DNA of 64,000 bases from Micromonospora terminaliae (GCF_009671205.1 NZ_CP045309.1:5281001-5345000); one strand, 5' to 3'. Shown: positions 43,985 through 53,276, counted from the stretch's first letter. Notes: generated from the letters alone by a model not told the origin. Numbers and translations: made by a program.

Positions 43985-46132
43985 ATGCGTCGGGTGGTCA
44001 TGGTCGGCTTGTCGGTGGTCGTCGTGGCCCTGCTCGGCGTGGCCACGAACGTCGCGACCGGGGCGCTGCCGGCGCGCTGGTCCCCGTACCTATGGTTGGC
44101 CTGGCCGCTGGTGCTGCTGCTCGTGGCGGTCCTGGTGCTCATCGAGGTGCAGCGCGGCCGGGAGCCGCGGCGGTCCGGCACCGCCGGCGCGGCGCGGGCC
44201 CGCCGGGTGCTGCTGGAACGGGTCCGTCGCTACTGGGTGACCAGCGTCCTCGACCGCTCCCTCTACGAGGAGGCGCGGATCGAGCTGGGCATCGCCGCGA
44301 CCGCCGACGACCGCCGGCACCCGTGGAGCCTGCAGGCCAGCCACCGGGACGGCTTCACCGGCTCGCTGGACGACCGCACCTCGATGTCGGCGCTGTTCGA
44401 CCAGCTCGACGAGGCGGTGGTCATCGTCGGCGCACCCGGCGCCGGCAAGACGACCACGCTGCTGGAACTCGCGCGGGACCTGCTCGACCGTGCCGACCAC
44501 GACCCGGACGCTCCGATCCCGGCGGTGTTCAACCTGTCCTCCTGGGCGACCCTCCGCCGTCCCCTCGACCGGTGGCTGGTCGAGCAGCTCACCGAGCGGT
44601 ACGGCATCCCAGCGGGGCAGGCGGCCGCCTGGGTGGCGGCCGGGGAGATCCTGCCGCTGCTGGACGGCCTCGACGAGGTCGGCGAGCAGCACCGTGACGA
44701 GTGCGCCGAGGCGATCGCCGCGTTCCACCAACGGCAGCCACTCACCCCGATCGCCGTCTGCTGCCGCCAGGCGGAGTACGCCCGGCTCCGGTCGGCGCTG
44801 CCCCTCTACGGCACGGTCGCCATCCAGCCGCTGGACCGGTCGCAGATCGGGCGGTACGTGGACCGGCCGGGGCTGGCCGGCCTGCGGGCCGCGCTCGACG
44901 CCGACCCCGAGCTGTGGAAGCTCGCCGACTCGCCGCTGATGCTCAGCATCATGGCCCTGGCGTACGCGGACCCGGACGACGCCGGACCTGACCGGGGCGA
45001 CGCCGGCTCCGGGCGCGAACGGCTCTTCACCCGGTACGTCGACACCATGCTGCGCCGCCGGCCACATCCCCGGTACCGCCCCGAGCGGACCGCCGGCCAC
45101 CTCGCCACCCTCGCTCGGATGCTGCGCCAACGCGACCAGACGGTCTTCGTGCTGGACATGATCGACGAGTCCTGGTCGGCCCGGCGGCCGGCCGCGTGGC
45201 GGACCTCGACGGCGCTCGCCCGGCTGCTCGGCTGCGCCGCGCTGGCCGCCGTGTTCGTCGCGGCGGGCTGGGCGCTGGGCCCGGTGACCGGGCTCGTGGT
45301 CGCCGGCGGCCTGCTGGGGCTGGCCGTGCTCATGCACACCGTCAACTACGCCGACCTGTTCGAGCTGACCTCGACCATCCGGGACCGCGACGAACGGCGA
45401 CCGGAGAGCTGGGCGGCCGCCTGGACGGCGAGCGTCGCCGAGCTGGAACGGCTCATCCAGGTCGCGGCGCTCGTCGCGGGCGTGGCCGTCGGCGTGCTCA
45501 TCGGCTGGTTCGCCCCCGGCGGGCCGAGCTGGGCCGCCGGCCTCGGCTACGGCGGCGGGTTCTTCCTCGCCACGGTGATCGCCCTGATCGCCCTTGACAG
45601 CACCCAGGTGCGGCTCCGGTTCCGGCCGCTGCCGCCCGACGCGGGCCGCCGTGAGCTGCCGAGCCCGCTCCTGCGGCAACGGTTGACCGTCATGGCGGCC
45701 GATCTCGTGGCGCTCGGCGTCATGGTCGGCGTGCTCGGCTTCGTGCCGGTCGCGCTGGCCCGGGGGACGGCCGAGGCGCTCCGCTTCGCGGTGCTGCTCG
45801 GCGGGGGGACGGCACTCGCGCTGTTCACCGTGGTCGCGTTAACCCCGATGGTCGAGCAGACCCTGGTCCGGCGGCGACTCGCCCGGGAGGGCCTGGTGCC
45901 GTACCCGCTGCTGCCGTTCCTCGACCACGCGGTGCAGTGCCTCTTCCTGCGCCAGGTCGGCGACGGCTACATCTTCGTGCACCGGCAACTGCTGGATCAC
46001 TTCGCCGAGCGCGCCGAGGCCGGCAGGCCGATCCCGCGGCTCCGCGCCACGCAGGCCCGGAGGGAGAACATACGGCGAAGCGCCCGGGATGTCCCGGGCG
46101 CTTCGACGGTTGGCGGTGGCGGCGGGATTTGA
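43985..46132 (+). CDS. Membrane-bound NACHT-type NTPase
   Basis: A 715-aa STAND-class NTPase. Two membrane helices are at the N-terminus (~4-24 and ~34-54). The NTPase core has Walker A GAPGAGKTT (149-157), Walker B ILPLLDGLDEV (222-232), and a sensor-like VCCRQAEYARL. The C-terminal half carries five to six hydrophobic helices (~410-640). Membrane NACHT proteins in actinomycetes are mostly uncharacterised; some relatives act in antiphage defence, and function here is inference. The last ~35 codons run through the terminator hairpin and 22 bp into the antisense tRNA-Ser gene, whose T-arm provides the stop codon. Confidence 0.85.
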   Translation: MRRVVMVGLSVVVVALLGVATNVATGALPARWSPYLWLAWPLVLLLVAVLVLIEVQRGREPRRSGTAGAARARRVLLERVRRYWVTSVLDRSLYEEARIELGIAATADDRRHPWSLQASHRDGFTGSLDDRTSMSALFDQLDEAVVIVGAPGAGKTTTLLELARDLLDRADHDPDAPIPAVFNLSSWATLRRPLDRWLVEQLTERYGIPAGQAAAWVAAGEILPLLDGLDEVGEQHRDECAEAIAAFHQRQPLTPIAVCCRQAEYARLRSALPLYGTVAIQPLDRSQIGRYVDRPGLAGLRAALDADPELWKLADSPLMLSIMALAYADPDDAGPDRGDAGSGRERLFTRYVDTMLRRRPHPRYRPERTAGHLATLARMLRQRDQTVFVLDMIDESWSARRPAAWRTSTALARLLGCAALAAVFVAAGWALGPVTGLVVAGGLLGLAVLMHTVNYADLFELTSTIRDRDERRPESWAAAWTASVAELERLIQVAALVAGVAVGVLIGWFAPGGPSWAAGLGYGGGFFLATVIALIALDSTQVRLRFRPLPPDAGRRELPSPLLRQRLTVMAADLVALGVMVGVLGFVPVALARGTAEALRFAVLLGGGTALALFTVVALTPMVEQTLVRRRLAREGLVPYPLLPFLDHAVQCLFLRQVGDGYIFVHRQLLDHFAERAEAGRPIPRLRATQARRENIRRSARDVPGASTVGGGGGI
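46076..46105. terminator. Terminator of tRNA-Ser(CGA), inside the NACHT gene end
   Basis: A perfect 14-bp pairing (cgaagcgcccggga / tcccgggcgcttcg) with a 2-nt centre, so about 13 bp in practice, lies just past the 3' end of the minus-strand tRNA. It is also the coding sequence for the last NACHT residues. Confidence 0.75.
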
Positions 46133-46200
46133 ACCCGCGGAGGGCGTAAACCCTCACACGCTTTCGAGGCGTGCTCCTTAGGCCACTCGGACACGCCACC
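46111..46200 (-). tRNA. tRNA-Ser(CGA)
   Basis: On the minus strand: acceptor ggtggcg / cgccacc, anticodon stem cacgc / gcgtg with loop ctCGAaa, long variable arm (tgagggtttacgccctc) and T-arm CGGGTTCAAATCCCG. Anticodon CGA reads TCG, serine. Discriminator G is at 46114 and CCA is encoded at 46113-46111. Confidence 0.96.
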
Positions 46201-46275
46201 GCCGAGTAGGGTACAGGACCACGGGTCTGGACGCCGAACCGGTATCCCCCGACCCGGCCTGGCAGGATCCTTGCC

Positions 46276-46983
46276 ATGAGTACGCACATCGGCGCTGAGC
46301 CGGGAGAGATCGCCGAGCGGGTCCTGATGCCGGGCGACCCGCTGCGGGCCAAGTGGATCGCGGAGACCTACCTCGAGGACGCCCGCTGCTACACGACGGT
46401 TCGCGGCATGCTGGGCTTCACCGGCCGCTGGAACGGCGTCGAGGTCTCCGTCCAGGGCTCCGGCATGGGCATGCCGTCCGCCTCCATCTACGCCCACGAG
46501 CTGATCAACGAGTACGGCGTGAAGACGCTGATCCGGGTCGGTTCGTGCGGCGCCCTGACCGAGGACCTCCAGCTGCGCGACGTGGTGGCGGCGATCGGCT
46601 CGTCCACCGACTCGAACATGAACCGGATGCGGTTCGACGGCTTGATCGACTACGCCCCGGTGGCCGATTTCGGGCTGCTGCGTACCTCGGTCGAGGTGGC
46701 CGAGCGGCGCGGCATCACCATGCGGGTCGGGCCGATCCTGGCGGCGGACGCCTTCTACACCGACCGGCCGGACCTCTACGACGCCCTCGCCGACTACGGA
46801 GTGCTCGCGGTGGAGATGGAGTCGGCGGCGCTCTACACGATCGCGGCCCGGTTCAAGGCCCGTGCGCTGACGGTCCTGACCGTCAGCGACCACATCAAGA
46901 CCGGCGAGAAGACCACGTCGCAGGAGCGCGAGCAGACCTTCGGCCAGATGGTCGAGATCGCCCTCGACACCGTCATCGCCTGA
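46276..46983 (+). CDS. deoD: Purine-nucleoside phosphorylase, DeoD type
   Basis: A 235-aa hexameric phosphorylase that splits purine nucleosides with phosphate. Key motifs are the phosphate-binding [46 protein letters not shown] and the ribose/base motif [10 protein letters not shown] with TVSDHI. The length is standard. ATG 46276; an rRNA-style strong hairpin follows. It is part of purine salvage. Confidence 0.95.
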   Translation: MSTHIGAEPGEIAERVLMPGDPLRAKWIAETYLEDARCYTTVRGMLGFTGRWNGVEVSVQGSGMGMPSASIYAHELINEYGVKTLIRVGSCGALTEDLQLRDVVAAIGSSTDSNMNRMRFDGLIDYAPVADFGLLRTSVEVAERRGITMRVGPILAADAFYTDRPDLYDALADYGVLAVEMESAALYTIAARFKARALTVLTVSDHIKTGEKTTSQEREQTFGQMVEIALDTVIA

Positions 46984-46995
46984 CCCGGCCCTGGT

Positions 46996-47026
46996 CCGCC
47001 CCGCCACCGCCCAGGTGGCGGGGCGG
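46996..47026 (+). terminator. deoD terminator
   Basis: A 13-bp perfect stem (ccgccccgccacc / ggtggcggggcgg) with loop gccca begins 13 bp after the stop. Confidence 0.85.
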
Positions 47027-47056
47027 TCGCGTTACCGGGGTCACACAAAATAAGCA

Positions 47057-47066
47057 CGACCGGTCG
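47057..47066. promoter_or_regulatory. TetR operator candidate
   Basis: The 10-bp palindrome CGACCGGTCG, within a longer imperfect match to the common TetR site type with ACCG/CGGT halves, lies 26 bp before the TetR start and next to a T-run. Autoregulation is likely by analogy. Confidence 0.5.
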
Positions 47067-47091
47067 GTCTTTTTCTCGCTACGCTGCTCGC

Positions 47092-47730
47092 ATGACCATC
47101 GACGGCCGGGTCGCCCGCGGCGACCGCACCCGCACCGCGGTGCTGGACACCGCCGTGGCGCTGGCCACCGAGGTCGGCCTGGACGGCCTCTCCCTCGCCC
47201 AGCTCGCCGACCGGCTCGGGGTCAGCAAGTCCGGCCTCTTCGCGCACTGGCGCTCCAAGGAGGCACTGCAACTCGCCACCGTCGACCGGGCCGTGGCGCA
47301 GTGGGAGGAGCGCATCGTGGCCCCGGCCCTGCGCGCCCCCCGGGGCGTCCGCCGGCTGCGCGCGCTGCACGAGGCCCGGATCGAGTTCTACGCCGCCCGC
47401 GTCCTCCCCGGCGGCTGCTTCTTCGCCAACACCGAGTTCGAGTACAACGCCCGCCCCGGCCCGGTCCGCGACCGGCTCGCCGAGGCGTTCGGCCGGTGGA
47501 CCACGTTCCTCGAACGCCTCGTGCAGGAGGCCGTCGACCTCGGCGAACTCCCCGCCGGCCTGGACGTGCCGCTGCTGGCGTACGAGATCGACGCGCTGGG
47601 GATCAGCGCCGTCATGCGGTCCCGGATGCTCGACCCGGACGCCACCTACCGGCACGCCCGCCAGGGCCTGCTGAACCGGCTACGGGCGCTCTGCCCCGAC
47701 CCGGCCCTGCTACCGGAAGGCCAGTCATGA
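47092..47730 (+). CDS. TetR-family transcriptional regulator
   Basis: A 212-aa repressor. The N-terminal helix-turn-helix domain covers ~10-55 (LDTAVALATEVGLDGLSLAQ, then ADRLGVSKSGLFAHWRSKEA). The C-terminal ligand domain resembles the TetR_C_16/AcrR-like all-helical type, with FFANTEFEYNARPG in the middle. It overlaps the following thioesterase by ATGA and probably regulates that two-gene unit through the palindrome upstream. Confidence 0.88.
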   Translation: MTIDGRVARGDRTRTAVLDTAVALATEVGLDGLSLAQLADRLGVSKSGLFAHWRSKEALQLATVDRAVAQWEERIVAPALRAPRGVRRLRALHEARIEFYAARVLPGGCFFANTEFEYNARPGPVRDRLAEAFGRWTTFLERLVQEAVDLGELPAGLDVPLLAYEIDALGISAVMRSRMLDPDATYRHARQGLLNRLRALCPDPALLPEGQS

Positions 47731-48170
47731 GCCAGCAGTTCGGGCACGTCGAGCACGTCCCGGTGCACTTCGACGACCTCGACGCCATGGGCATCCTGCA
47801 CAACGCCCGCTACGCGGTGCTGCTGGAGCGCGCCCTGACGCCCTACTGGGCCGAGCGCGGCGTGGCCTTCCGCGGCGACGTGCACGCCGCCCCCGACGTG
47901 TTCCACGCCGTCCGGGAGTTCACCATCACCTACCGCGCCCCGGTCACCGGGGTCGGTCCGGTGGCGGTGCACTTCTGGCTGGAGCACTTCGGCACCAGCA
48001 GCGCCCGCTACGCCTTCGAGTTCCGCTCGGTCGACGGCGGCGTCCTGCACGCCGACGGCACCCGGTCGATCGTCCGGCTGGACCCCGCCACGCTGCGCCC
48101 GACCGCGTGGACGGACGCGGCCCGCGCCGTCGCCGAGACCCTGCTCCGCCCGGCGCCGGCCGCGGTCTGA
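47727..48170 (+). CDS. Acyl-CoA thioesterase, hotdog fold
   Basis: A 147-aa 4HBT-type thioesterase. The signature FDDLDAMGILHNARYAVLLERA contains the catalytic Asp (start of the pattern HFDDLDAMG) and the long helix of the fold; REFTITYRAPV and the strand DGTRSIVRLD follow. It would hydrolyse acyl-CoA; the chain length is unknown. ATG 47727 overlaps the TetR stop by 4 bp. Confidence 0.87.
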   Translation: MSQQFGHVEHVPVHFDDLDAMGILHNARYAVLLERALTPYWAERGVAFRGDVHAAPDVFHAVREFTITYRAPVTGVGPVAVHFWLEHFGTSSARYAFEFRSVDGGVLHADGTRSIVRLDPATLRPTAWTDAARAVAETLLRPAPAAV

Positions 48171-48180
48171 GCGGGCACGG

Positions 48181-48819
48181 TCAGCGGAAGAAGGCGCGCA
48201 GCAGGGCGGCGCTCTCCGCCTCCCGCACCCCGCCGTACACCTCGGGGCGGTGGGTGAGGCGGCGGTCGCGCAGCACGTCCCAGAGCGAGCCGACCGCGCC
48301 CGTCTTCGGCTCCCACGCGCCGAAGACCACCGTCGAGATCCGGGCCAGCGCGATGGCGCCCGCGCACATCGTGCACGGCTCCAGGGACACCACCAGGGTG
48401 CAGCCCTCCAGCCGCCAGCGGCCCAGCCGCTCGGCGGCCCGGCGCAGCGCCAGCACCTCGGCGTGCGCGGTCGGGTCGCCGGTGAGCTCCCGCTCGTTGC
48501 GGCCGATCGCCAGTTCGGCGCCGTCGGGGCCGTAGACCACGGCGCCGACCGGGACGTCCTCGACGGCGTCCTCGCCGTCGCCGGGGACCCCGTCCGGGCC
48601 GGTCACCGCCACCTCCAGGGCCCGGCGCATCCACAGCTCGTGGCGCTGCCGCCGGCCCACGCCGTCCGGCTCGGCCAGGCCCTCGTCCGCGCCGGGACCG
48701 ACCCGCGCCGGCCGCCCCGGGGTGGGCTGCCCCGGGCGTACGGTCTCCAGCGCCGGATCGGTGGCGTCGGCCGGCTCGGCCCCGCCGGTCCACACCGGGC
48801 CGGGCGGCTCAGACCTCAC
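48181..48819 (-). CDS. tadA: tRNA adenosine(34) deaminase
   Basis: A 212-aa zinc enzyme that converts A34 of tRNA-Arg(ACG) to inosine. The zinc/catalytic motifs are H119-A-E121 and P148-C-T-M-C152, with ELWMRRALEVA at the start of the domain. A ~60-residue Pro/Ala-rich extension precedes the domain. GTG 48819 gives this extension and sits after gaggag inside the upstream gene, so translation is coupled (11-bp overlap); a later start near ELWM would give the standard length. Confidence 0.9.
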   Translation of the reverse strand: MRSEPPGPVWTGGAEPADATDPALETVRPGQPTPGRPARVGPGADEGLAEPDGVGRRQRHELWMRRALEVAVTGPDGVPGDGEDAVEDVPVGAVVYGPDGAELAIGRNERELTGDPTAHAEVLALRRAAERLGRWRLEGCTLVVSLEPCTMCAGAIALARISTVVFGAWEPKTGAVGSLWDVLRDRRLTHRPEVYGGVREAESAALLRAFFR

Positions 48820-49336
48820 GCAGCTCCTCGACCTCGTCGGCGCAGCCGAGCACCTGGCAGACCTCGGCGGTGACGTCGGCCGGCATCATCCCCTCGTGGC
48901 CGCAGAGCGCGAGCAGCTTCGGCGCCGGGATGCCCAGGTCGGCGAGGATGTCGGCGTCGCCCACCGGGTCGGCCTCCGGGTCCACGGCCGGCTGCTCGGT
49001 CTCCTCGTCGCCGGCGGCGGCCGGCCGCGGCTCGTCGGCGTCCTCCAGCCCGGTCACCGAGGTCTTCAGGTCCCCGACCAGCAGCGCGCCCAGCCGGGAC
49101 TCCTCGGCGTACGCCGAGTCGGAGCCGAAGACCCGCAGGTCCTCGCCCTCGTCCAGCCGCAGGATCACCAGGTACGTGTCGTCCGCCTCGACGAACATCA
49201 GGGAGAGGTCGGCGTCCGGCTCGACGTCGCGCATGCGGTCGGCCACCTCCTCGATGTCGGTGACCCCCCGCAGGCTCACCTCCTCGGCGGTCCAGGCGCC
49301 CTCGACGCGCGCCACGGCAGCAGCGAAGTACGACAC
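48809..49336 (-). CDS. tRNA adenosine deaminase-associated protein
   Basis: A 175-aa protein commonly found just before tadA in actinobacteria and named for that position. It starts MSYFAAAVARVEGAW, has VEPDADLSLMFVEADDTYLV in the middle and an acidic Glu/Asp/Ala-rich linker, then GIPAPKLLALCGHEGMMPADV. Its biochemical function is unknown. GTG 49336 follows a gggggga run. The stop overlaps the tadA start. Confidence 0.88.
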   Translation of the reverse strand: MSYFAAAVARVEGAWTAEEVSLRGVTDIEEVADRMRDVEPDADLSLMFVEADDTYLVILRLDEGEDLRVFGSDSAYAEESRLGALLVGDLKTSVTGLEDADEPRPAAAGDEETEQPAVDPEADPVGDADILADLGIPAPKLLALCGHEGMMPADVTAEVCQVLGCADEVEELREV

Positions 49337-49455
49337 GGTCCCCCCAAATTGGCCTCGGCAGCACGCCGACTCGTCACGCGATGCACGTTAACCGGTCGGG
49401 TCGGCAGGCGACCGGTCAACGCCCCGAAGGGCCGGCCGATCCGGGAGAAAGTCGG

Positions 49456-49629
49456 TCAGCCGGCGATGCGCCGGCGGGTCGCGATGAGTTCGCGCAGGCG
49501 CTCGGAGTGGGCCCGCTGCTGCGGCCGCTCCCGCTGCCGCACGGTGCGGGCACCGGCCAACTCGGCGAGGAGCTGCAGGCGACGGCGGCTCCGCTCGGGG
49601 TCGAGCCGCGGCGGGGTGATCCAGGCCAT
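49456..49629 (-). CDS. Possible small basic protein (57 aa)
   Basis: The frame encodes MAWITPPRLDPERSRRRLQ and an Arg-rich helical end. Third-position GC is coding-like but there is no good ribosome-binding site. The frame continues upstream to 49695 without a better start. It may be real or a chance frame. Confidence 0.4.
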   Translation of the reverse strand: MAWITPPRLDPERSRRRLQLLAELAGARTVRQRERPQQRAHSERLRELIATRRRIAG

Positions 49630-49701
49630 ACCGCGAGCGTGAACCGTCACCGCGCGTACGTCAAGACGGTCTTCGCTACGCAGCGGAACCGGCACGCACC
49701 G

Positions 49702-50097
49702 TCACCAGAGCGGCCAGTCGCCGCTCTGCGCCCAGCGCACCGCGACGATCGCCGCGGCGATGCTCCAGCCACCCGCCGTGACGATGGCGACCCCGGTGGC
49801 CACCCCACGGTCGCCGAGGCGGACCAGCACGGCGGCGGCCAGCCAGGCCAGCCCGCCGGCGAGCAGCGTCCACCAGGCGTAGCCGGGCACGTCCCGCCCG
49901 AGCAGGCCGAACAGCAGCAACCAGGCGAACGCGGTGACCGCGCCGATCGCGACACCAGGCCCGGTCACCGGGTGCGGCTCGCGGTAGCTGGGCCGCATCG
50001 GCGCGCCGGACGGGAAGAGCCCCGACGGCGTACGCGGCAGCGGGCGCACCGGCCCCGCCCCGGGTTCCCCGGCCACGCCGTGCCACCCGTTCGTCAC
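49702..50097 (-). CDS. Small integral membrane protein (131 aa)
   Basis: A cytoplasmic Pro/Arg/Ser-rich N-terminus of ~45 residues precedes three hydrophobic helices (~48-67, ~74-94, ~100-122). No family is recognised. GTG 50097 has aagggggc upstream. Proteins of this shape are common unannotated membrane proteins in Micromonosporaceae. Confidence 0.75.
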   Translation of the reverse strand: MTNGWHGVAGEPGAGPVRPLPRTPSGLFPSGAPMRPSYREPHPVTGPGVAIGAVTAFAWLLLFGLLGRDVPGYAWWTLLAGGLAWLAAAVLVRLGDRGVATGVAIVTAGGWSIAAAIVAVRWAQSGDWPLW

Positions 50098-50208
50098 CGT
50101 TGCCCCCTTCACGGACCGTAGACGTATCGAGGTCACGCAGAGCGACGGCCCCGGACCGGGTGCGTCGCAGCGTTCGTCCCTACGGTAGTGGTCTGCCAGG
50201 ATGGCCGG

Positions 50209-50961
50209 ATGCGCTCGCCATCGATCGGACGCCGCGCGCGTCCGGCGTACCCGGTCCTGCTGCTCGTGGCGGCGCTGGCCGCCGGGTGCGCCCCGGACGC
50301 CGGCCCGACGGCGGAACCGGGCAGCTCGTGGCAGGGCCCGACCGCGGTGGCCAGCAGCGCGCAGCCCGCCCAGCCGACCGGACCCGTCGCCTCGCCCACG
50401 CCGTCCCCGGCACCGAGCCGCACCGGGTCGCCGCACGTCTTCCCGGTCCGCGCCGGCAACGTCGACTACCACCCCACCCACTCCGCGTACCCGGGGACGG
50501 ACATCTTCGCCGACTGCGGCGAGCCGGTGGTGGCGGTTACCGACGGCGTGATCCTGGAGGTGAGCCGGGTGGACCGGTTCAGCAAGCGGGGGCCGCTCGG
50601 GCCGAACAACGGCGGGCTGTCGGTGTCGCTGCTCGGCGACGACGGGGTCCGCTACTACGGGTCGCACCTGAGCGCGATCGCCACGGGCGTCGACGCCGGC
50701 GTCCGCGTCCGGGCCGGTCAGCAGCTCGGGAAGGTGGGCCACACCGGGAACGCCAACAACGTCTGCCACCTGCATTTCGGTCTGTCCCCGAAGTGCACGG
50801 GCCACGACGACTGGTGGATCCGGCGGGGCGTCGTCTGGCCGGCGAAGTACCTCGACTCGTGGCGCAAGCGGGGCAACCGCTCCCCGGCCGCCGAGGTGGC
50901 CGCGTGGCAGCGCCGGCACGGCTGCCCGAAGGCGCCGAGCGGCTCCGCCGCGGCCGGCTGA
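50209..50961 (+). CDS. M23-family peptidase lipoprotein
   Basis: A 250-aa exported protein with lipobox LAAGC (Cys ~25). A Pro/Ser/Thr linker is followed by a peptidase M23 (LytM) domain: the first zinc motif is HSAYPGTD (H-x6-D in the family form), then GEPVVAVTDGVILEVS, and the second is HLHFGL. Such enzymes cut cell-wall peptide cross-links, or act as inactive regulators; the motifs here look complete. ATG 50209 follows a cagga site. Confidence 0.88.
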   Translation: MRSPSIGRRARPAYPVLLLVAALAAGCAPDAGPTAEPGSSWQGPTAVASSAQPAQPTGPVASPTPSPAPSRTGSPHVFPVRAGNVDYHPTHSAYPGTDIFADCGEPVVAVTDGVILEVSRVDRFSKRGPLGPNNGGLSVSLLGDDGVRYYGSHLSAIATGVDAGVRVRAGQQLGKVGHTGNANNVCHLHFGLSPKCTGHDDWWIRRGVVWPAKYLDSWRKRGNRSPAAEVAAWQRRHGCPKAPSGSAAAG

Positions 50962-51029
50962 CCGGCGTCCACTCCCGACACCGTGGTGAGAGCGCGCGGC
51001 GGGCGGCGCGGGCGCGTAGGTTGCAGGGC

Positions 51030-52100
51030 ATGACTGCCCGGGACCCCATCGCCGACCTGCGGCGGATCGCGTTCCTGCTGGAACGGGCGAACGAGGCCAC
51101 CTACCGGGTCCGGGCCTTCCGGTCGGCGGCCAACGCGCTCGGCGCGCTGCCGGCCGGCGAGGTGGCCGAGCGGGCTCGCACCGGCAAGCTCACCGAGTTG
51201 TCCGGGGTCGGCGACGTCACGGCCCGGTGCGTGGTCGAGTCGCTGGCCGGCGAGGAACCCGTCTACCTCCGCCGCCTGGTCGCCACCGAGGGCACCGACC
51301 TGGACGAGGCCGCGGCAAAGCTGCGGGACGCGCTGCGCGGCGACTGCCACACCCACTCGGACTGGTCCGACGGCGGCTCACCGATCGAGGAGATGGCCCT
51401 GGCGGCCGTCGAGCTGGGCCACGAGTACATGGTGCTCACCGACCACTCGCCCCGGCTGAAGGTGGCCCGGGGCCTCACCGCGGAGCGGCTGCGCAAGCAG
51501 CTCGACCACGTGGCCGCGGTGAACGAGGCGCTGCCGAAGGGCTTCCGCATCCTCACCGGCATCGAGGTGGACATCCTGGCCGACGGCTCGCTGGACCAGG
51601 ACGAGGAGCTGCTGGCCCGGCTCGACGTGGTGGTCGGCTCGGTGCACAGCGGCCTCAACGACGACCGGGCGAAGATGACCCGCCGGATGCTGGCCGCCGT
51701 CGCCAACCCGAACCTGGACATCCTGGGCCACTGCACCGGGCGGATGGTCTCCTCCCGCCCGGCGGGGGTGACCGGCCCGGGCGACCGGGGGCACCGGGCG
51801 CGTACGCGCAAGGAGAGCGACTTCGACGCCGAGGCGGTCTTCGCGGCCTGCGCGGAGCACGACGTGGCCGTCGAGATCAACTCGCGGCCCGAGCGGCAGG
51901 ACCCGCCGAAGCGGCTCATCCGCCGCGCGCTGGAGGCCGGCTGCCGGTTCGCCATCAACACCGACGCGCACGCACCCGGCCAGCTCGACTGGCAGCGCTT
52001 CGGCTGCGAACGGGCCGCGCTCTGCGGCGTGCCGGCCAACAAGGTGGTCAACACCTGGAAGGCCGACCGCCTCGTGAAGTGGACGGCCGGACGCGGCTGA
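51030..52100 (+). CDS. PHP-domain phosphoesterase with helix-hairpin-helix
   Basis: A 356-aa protein that matches the C-terminal part of PolX-type proteins. A helix-hairpin-helix (LSGVGDVTARC, 57-67) precedes a PHP domain with metal ligands in C-H107-T-H109-SDWSDGG, LTDHSPRLK, GIEVDIL, VGSVHSGL, DILGHCTGR, VEINSRP and NTDAHAPG. These domains hydrolyse phosphates, often on DNA ends. There is no polymerase palm. Function is uncertain: DNA repair or small-molecule phosphatase. Confidence 0.85.
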   Translation: MTARDPIADLRRIAFLLERANEATYRVRAFRSAANALGALPAGEVAERARTGKLTELSGVGDVTARCVVESLAGEEPVYLRRLVATEGTDLDEAAAKLRDALRGDCHTHSDWSDGGSPIEEMALAAVELGHEYMVLTDHSPRLKVARGLTAERLRKQLDHVAAVNEALPKGFRILTGIEVDILADGSLDQDEELLARLDVVVGSVHSGLNDDRAKMTRRMLAAVANPNLDILGHCTGRMVSSRPAGVTGPGDRGHRARTRKESDFDAEAVFAACAEHDVAVEINSRPERQDPPKRLIRRALEAGCRFAINTDAHAPGQLDWQRFGCERAALCGVPANKVVNTWKADRLVKWTAGRG

Positions 52101-52149
52101 CCGGCCGCCCCCGGCGGGGCGCTGAACCCGTCACCCCGCCGAGCGGCGG

Positions 52150-53109
52150 TCAGCGACCGGCCGGCACGGCCGCAGAGGCGGCCGGGGCGGGGGCTTCCAC
52201 CGGCCGGCGCCGGCCGAGCATCCCCTGTGCGACGGCCACTCCCACCAGCACGATCAGCGCGCCCACCGGCTGGTGCCAGTTCATCCGCTCGCCGAGCACC
52301 ACCGCGCCGACCAGCACCGCGAACACCGGGATCAGGTACGTGACGGTGGACGCCGTGCTCGCACCGGCGAGCCGGATGTTGCGCAGGTTGATCACGAAGG
52401 CCAGCCCGGTGCCGAGCGCGCCGAGCGCCAGCACGGACGCCACCACCTTCGCGGACAGCCCGGTCGGCACCGGCGGCGCGCCCGCCACCAGCGGCGCCAC
52501 CACCGCGAGCTGCGCGGTCGCCACCAGCAACTGCGCGGCCGAGAGCGACAGCCCGGAGTACGCGCTGCCGGCGATGAACTTCTTCTGGTACGGGATCGCC
52601 ACCCCGTAGCAGGCGGCCGCCCCGAGGCACATGAGCTGGCCGATGAAGTGCGAACCGCCCACGCCCTCCCAGACGCCGAGCACCACGAGCACGCCGGCGA
52701 AGCCCAGCCCCAGCCCGACCGCGCGGCGCACGGTCAGCCGCTCGGTGCGGAACACCAGCACCGCCAGCGGCAGCACGATCAGCGGCGTGGTGGCGTTCCA
52801 GATGCCGGCGAGCATCGACTCGACCCGCTGCTCGCCGAAGCCGAACAGGGTGAACGGCAGTGCGACGCCGAAGGCGGCGACCACCACGAGGTGCGCCCAG
52901 ACCCGGGGCTCGCGGGGCAGCCGGTCACGCAGGACGGCCAGCACCACCAGCAGCGTGGCCGCGCCGGTGGCCACGCGGTAGAGGGTGAGGTGCAGCGGGT
53001 GCAGCTCGGCCACCCCCACCTTGATGAAGAGGAAGCTGGAACCCCAGATCACGCCGAGTGCGAGGAACCCGGGGAGCCAACTGCGCACCGGCGCACGGTC
53101 AGGAGTCAT
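52150..53109 (-). CDS. EamA/DMT-family exporter
   Basis: A 319-aa protein with ten predicted helices in two EamA repeats. The first begins GFLALGVIWGSSFLFIKVGV and the second GQLMCLGAAACYGVAIPY; the end VTYLIPVFAVLVGAVVLGE is typical. These export amino acids or other metabolites. ATG 53109 is used; the frame extends to 53187 but the first ATG fits the family start. Confidence 0.86.
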   Translation of the reverse strand: MTPDRAPVRSWLPGFLALGVIWGSSFLFIKVGVAELHPLHLTLYRVATGAATLLVVLAVLRDRLPREPRVWAHLVVVAAFGVALPFTLFGFGEQRVESMLAGIWNATTPLIVLPLAVLVFRTERLTVRRAVGLGLGFAGVLVVLGVWEGVGGSHFIGQLMCLGAAACYGVAIPYQKKFIAGSAYSGLSLSAAQLLVATAQLAVVAPLVAGAPPVPTGLSAKVVASVLALGALGTGLAFVINLRNIRLAGASTASTVTYLIPVFAVLVGAVVLGERMNWHQPVGALIVLVGVAVAQGMLGRRRPVEAPAPAASAAVPAGR

Positions 53110-53276
53110 ATCCGCTGTCACCCCTGACACTCTGCCGCAGGGGTACGACGAAGTCCCGCGAAAATCGGACGCCGTGTCGACCGCCACAGCCGTTCGGTGA
53201 CACGGGATCCGCCGGCTTCCTCGAACACGGCAAACACCGTCGACAACGGGGTGGTCCGGTCACGTAGGGTCGCCTC

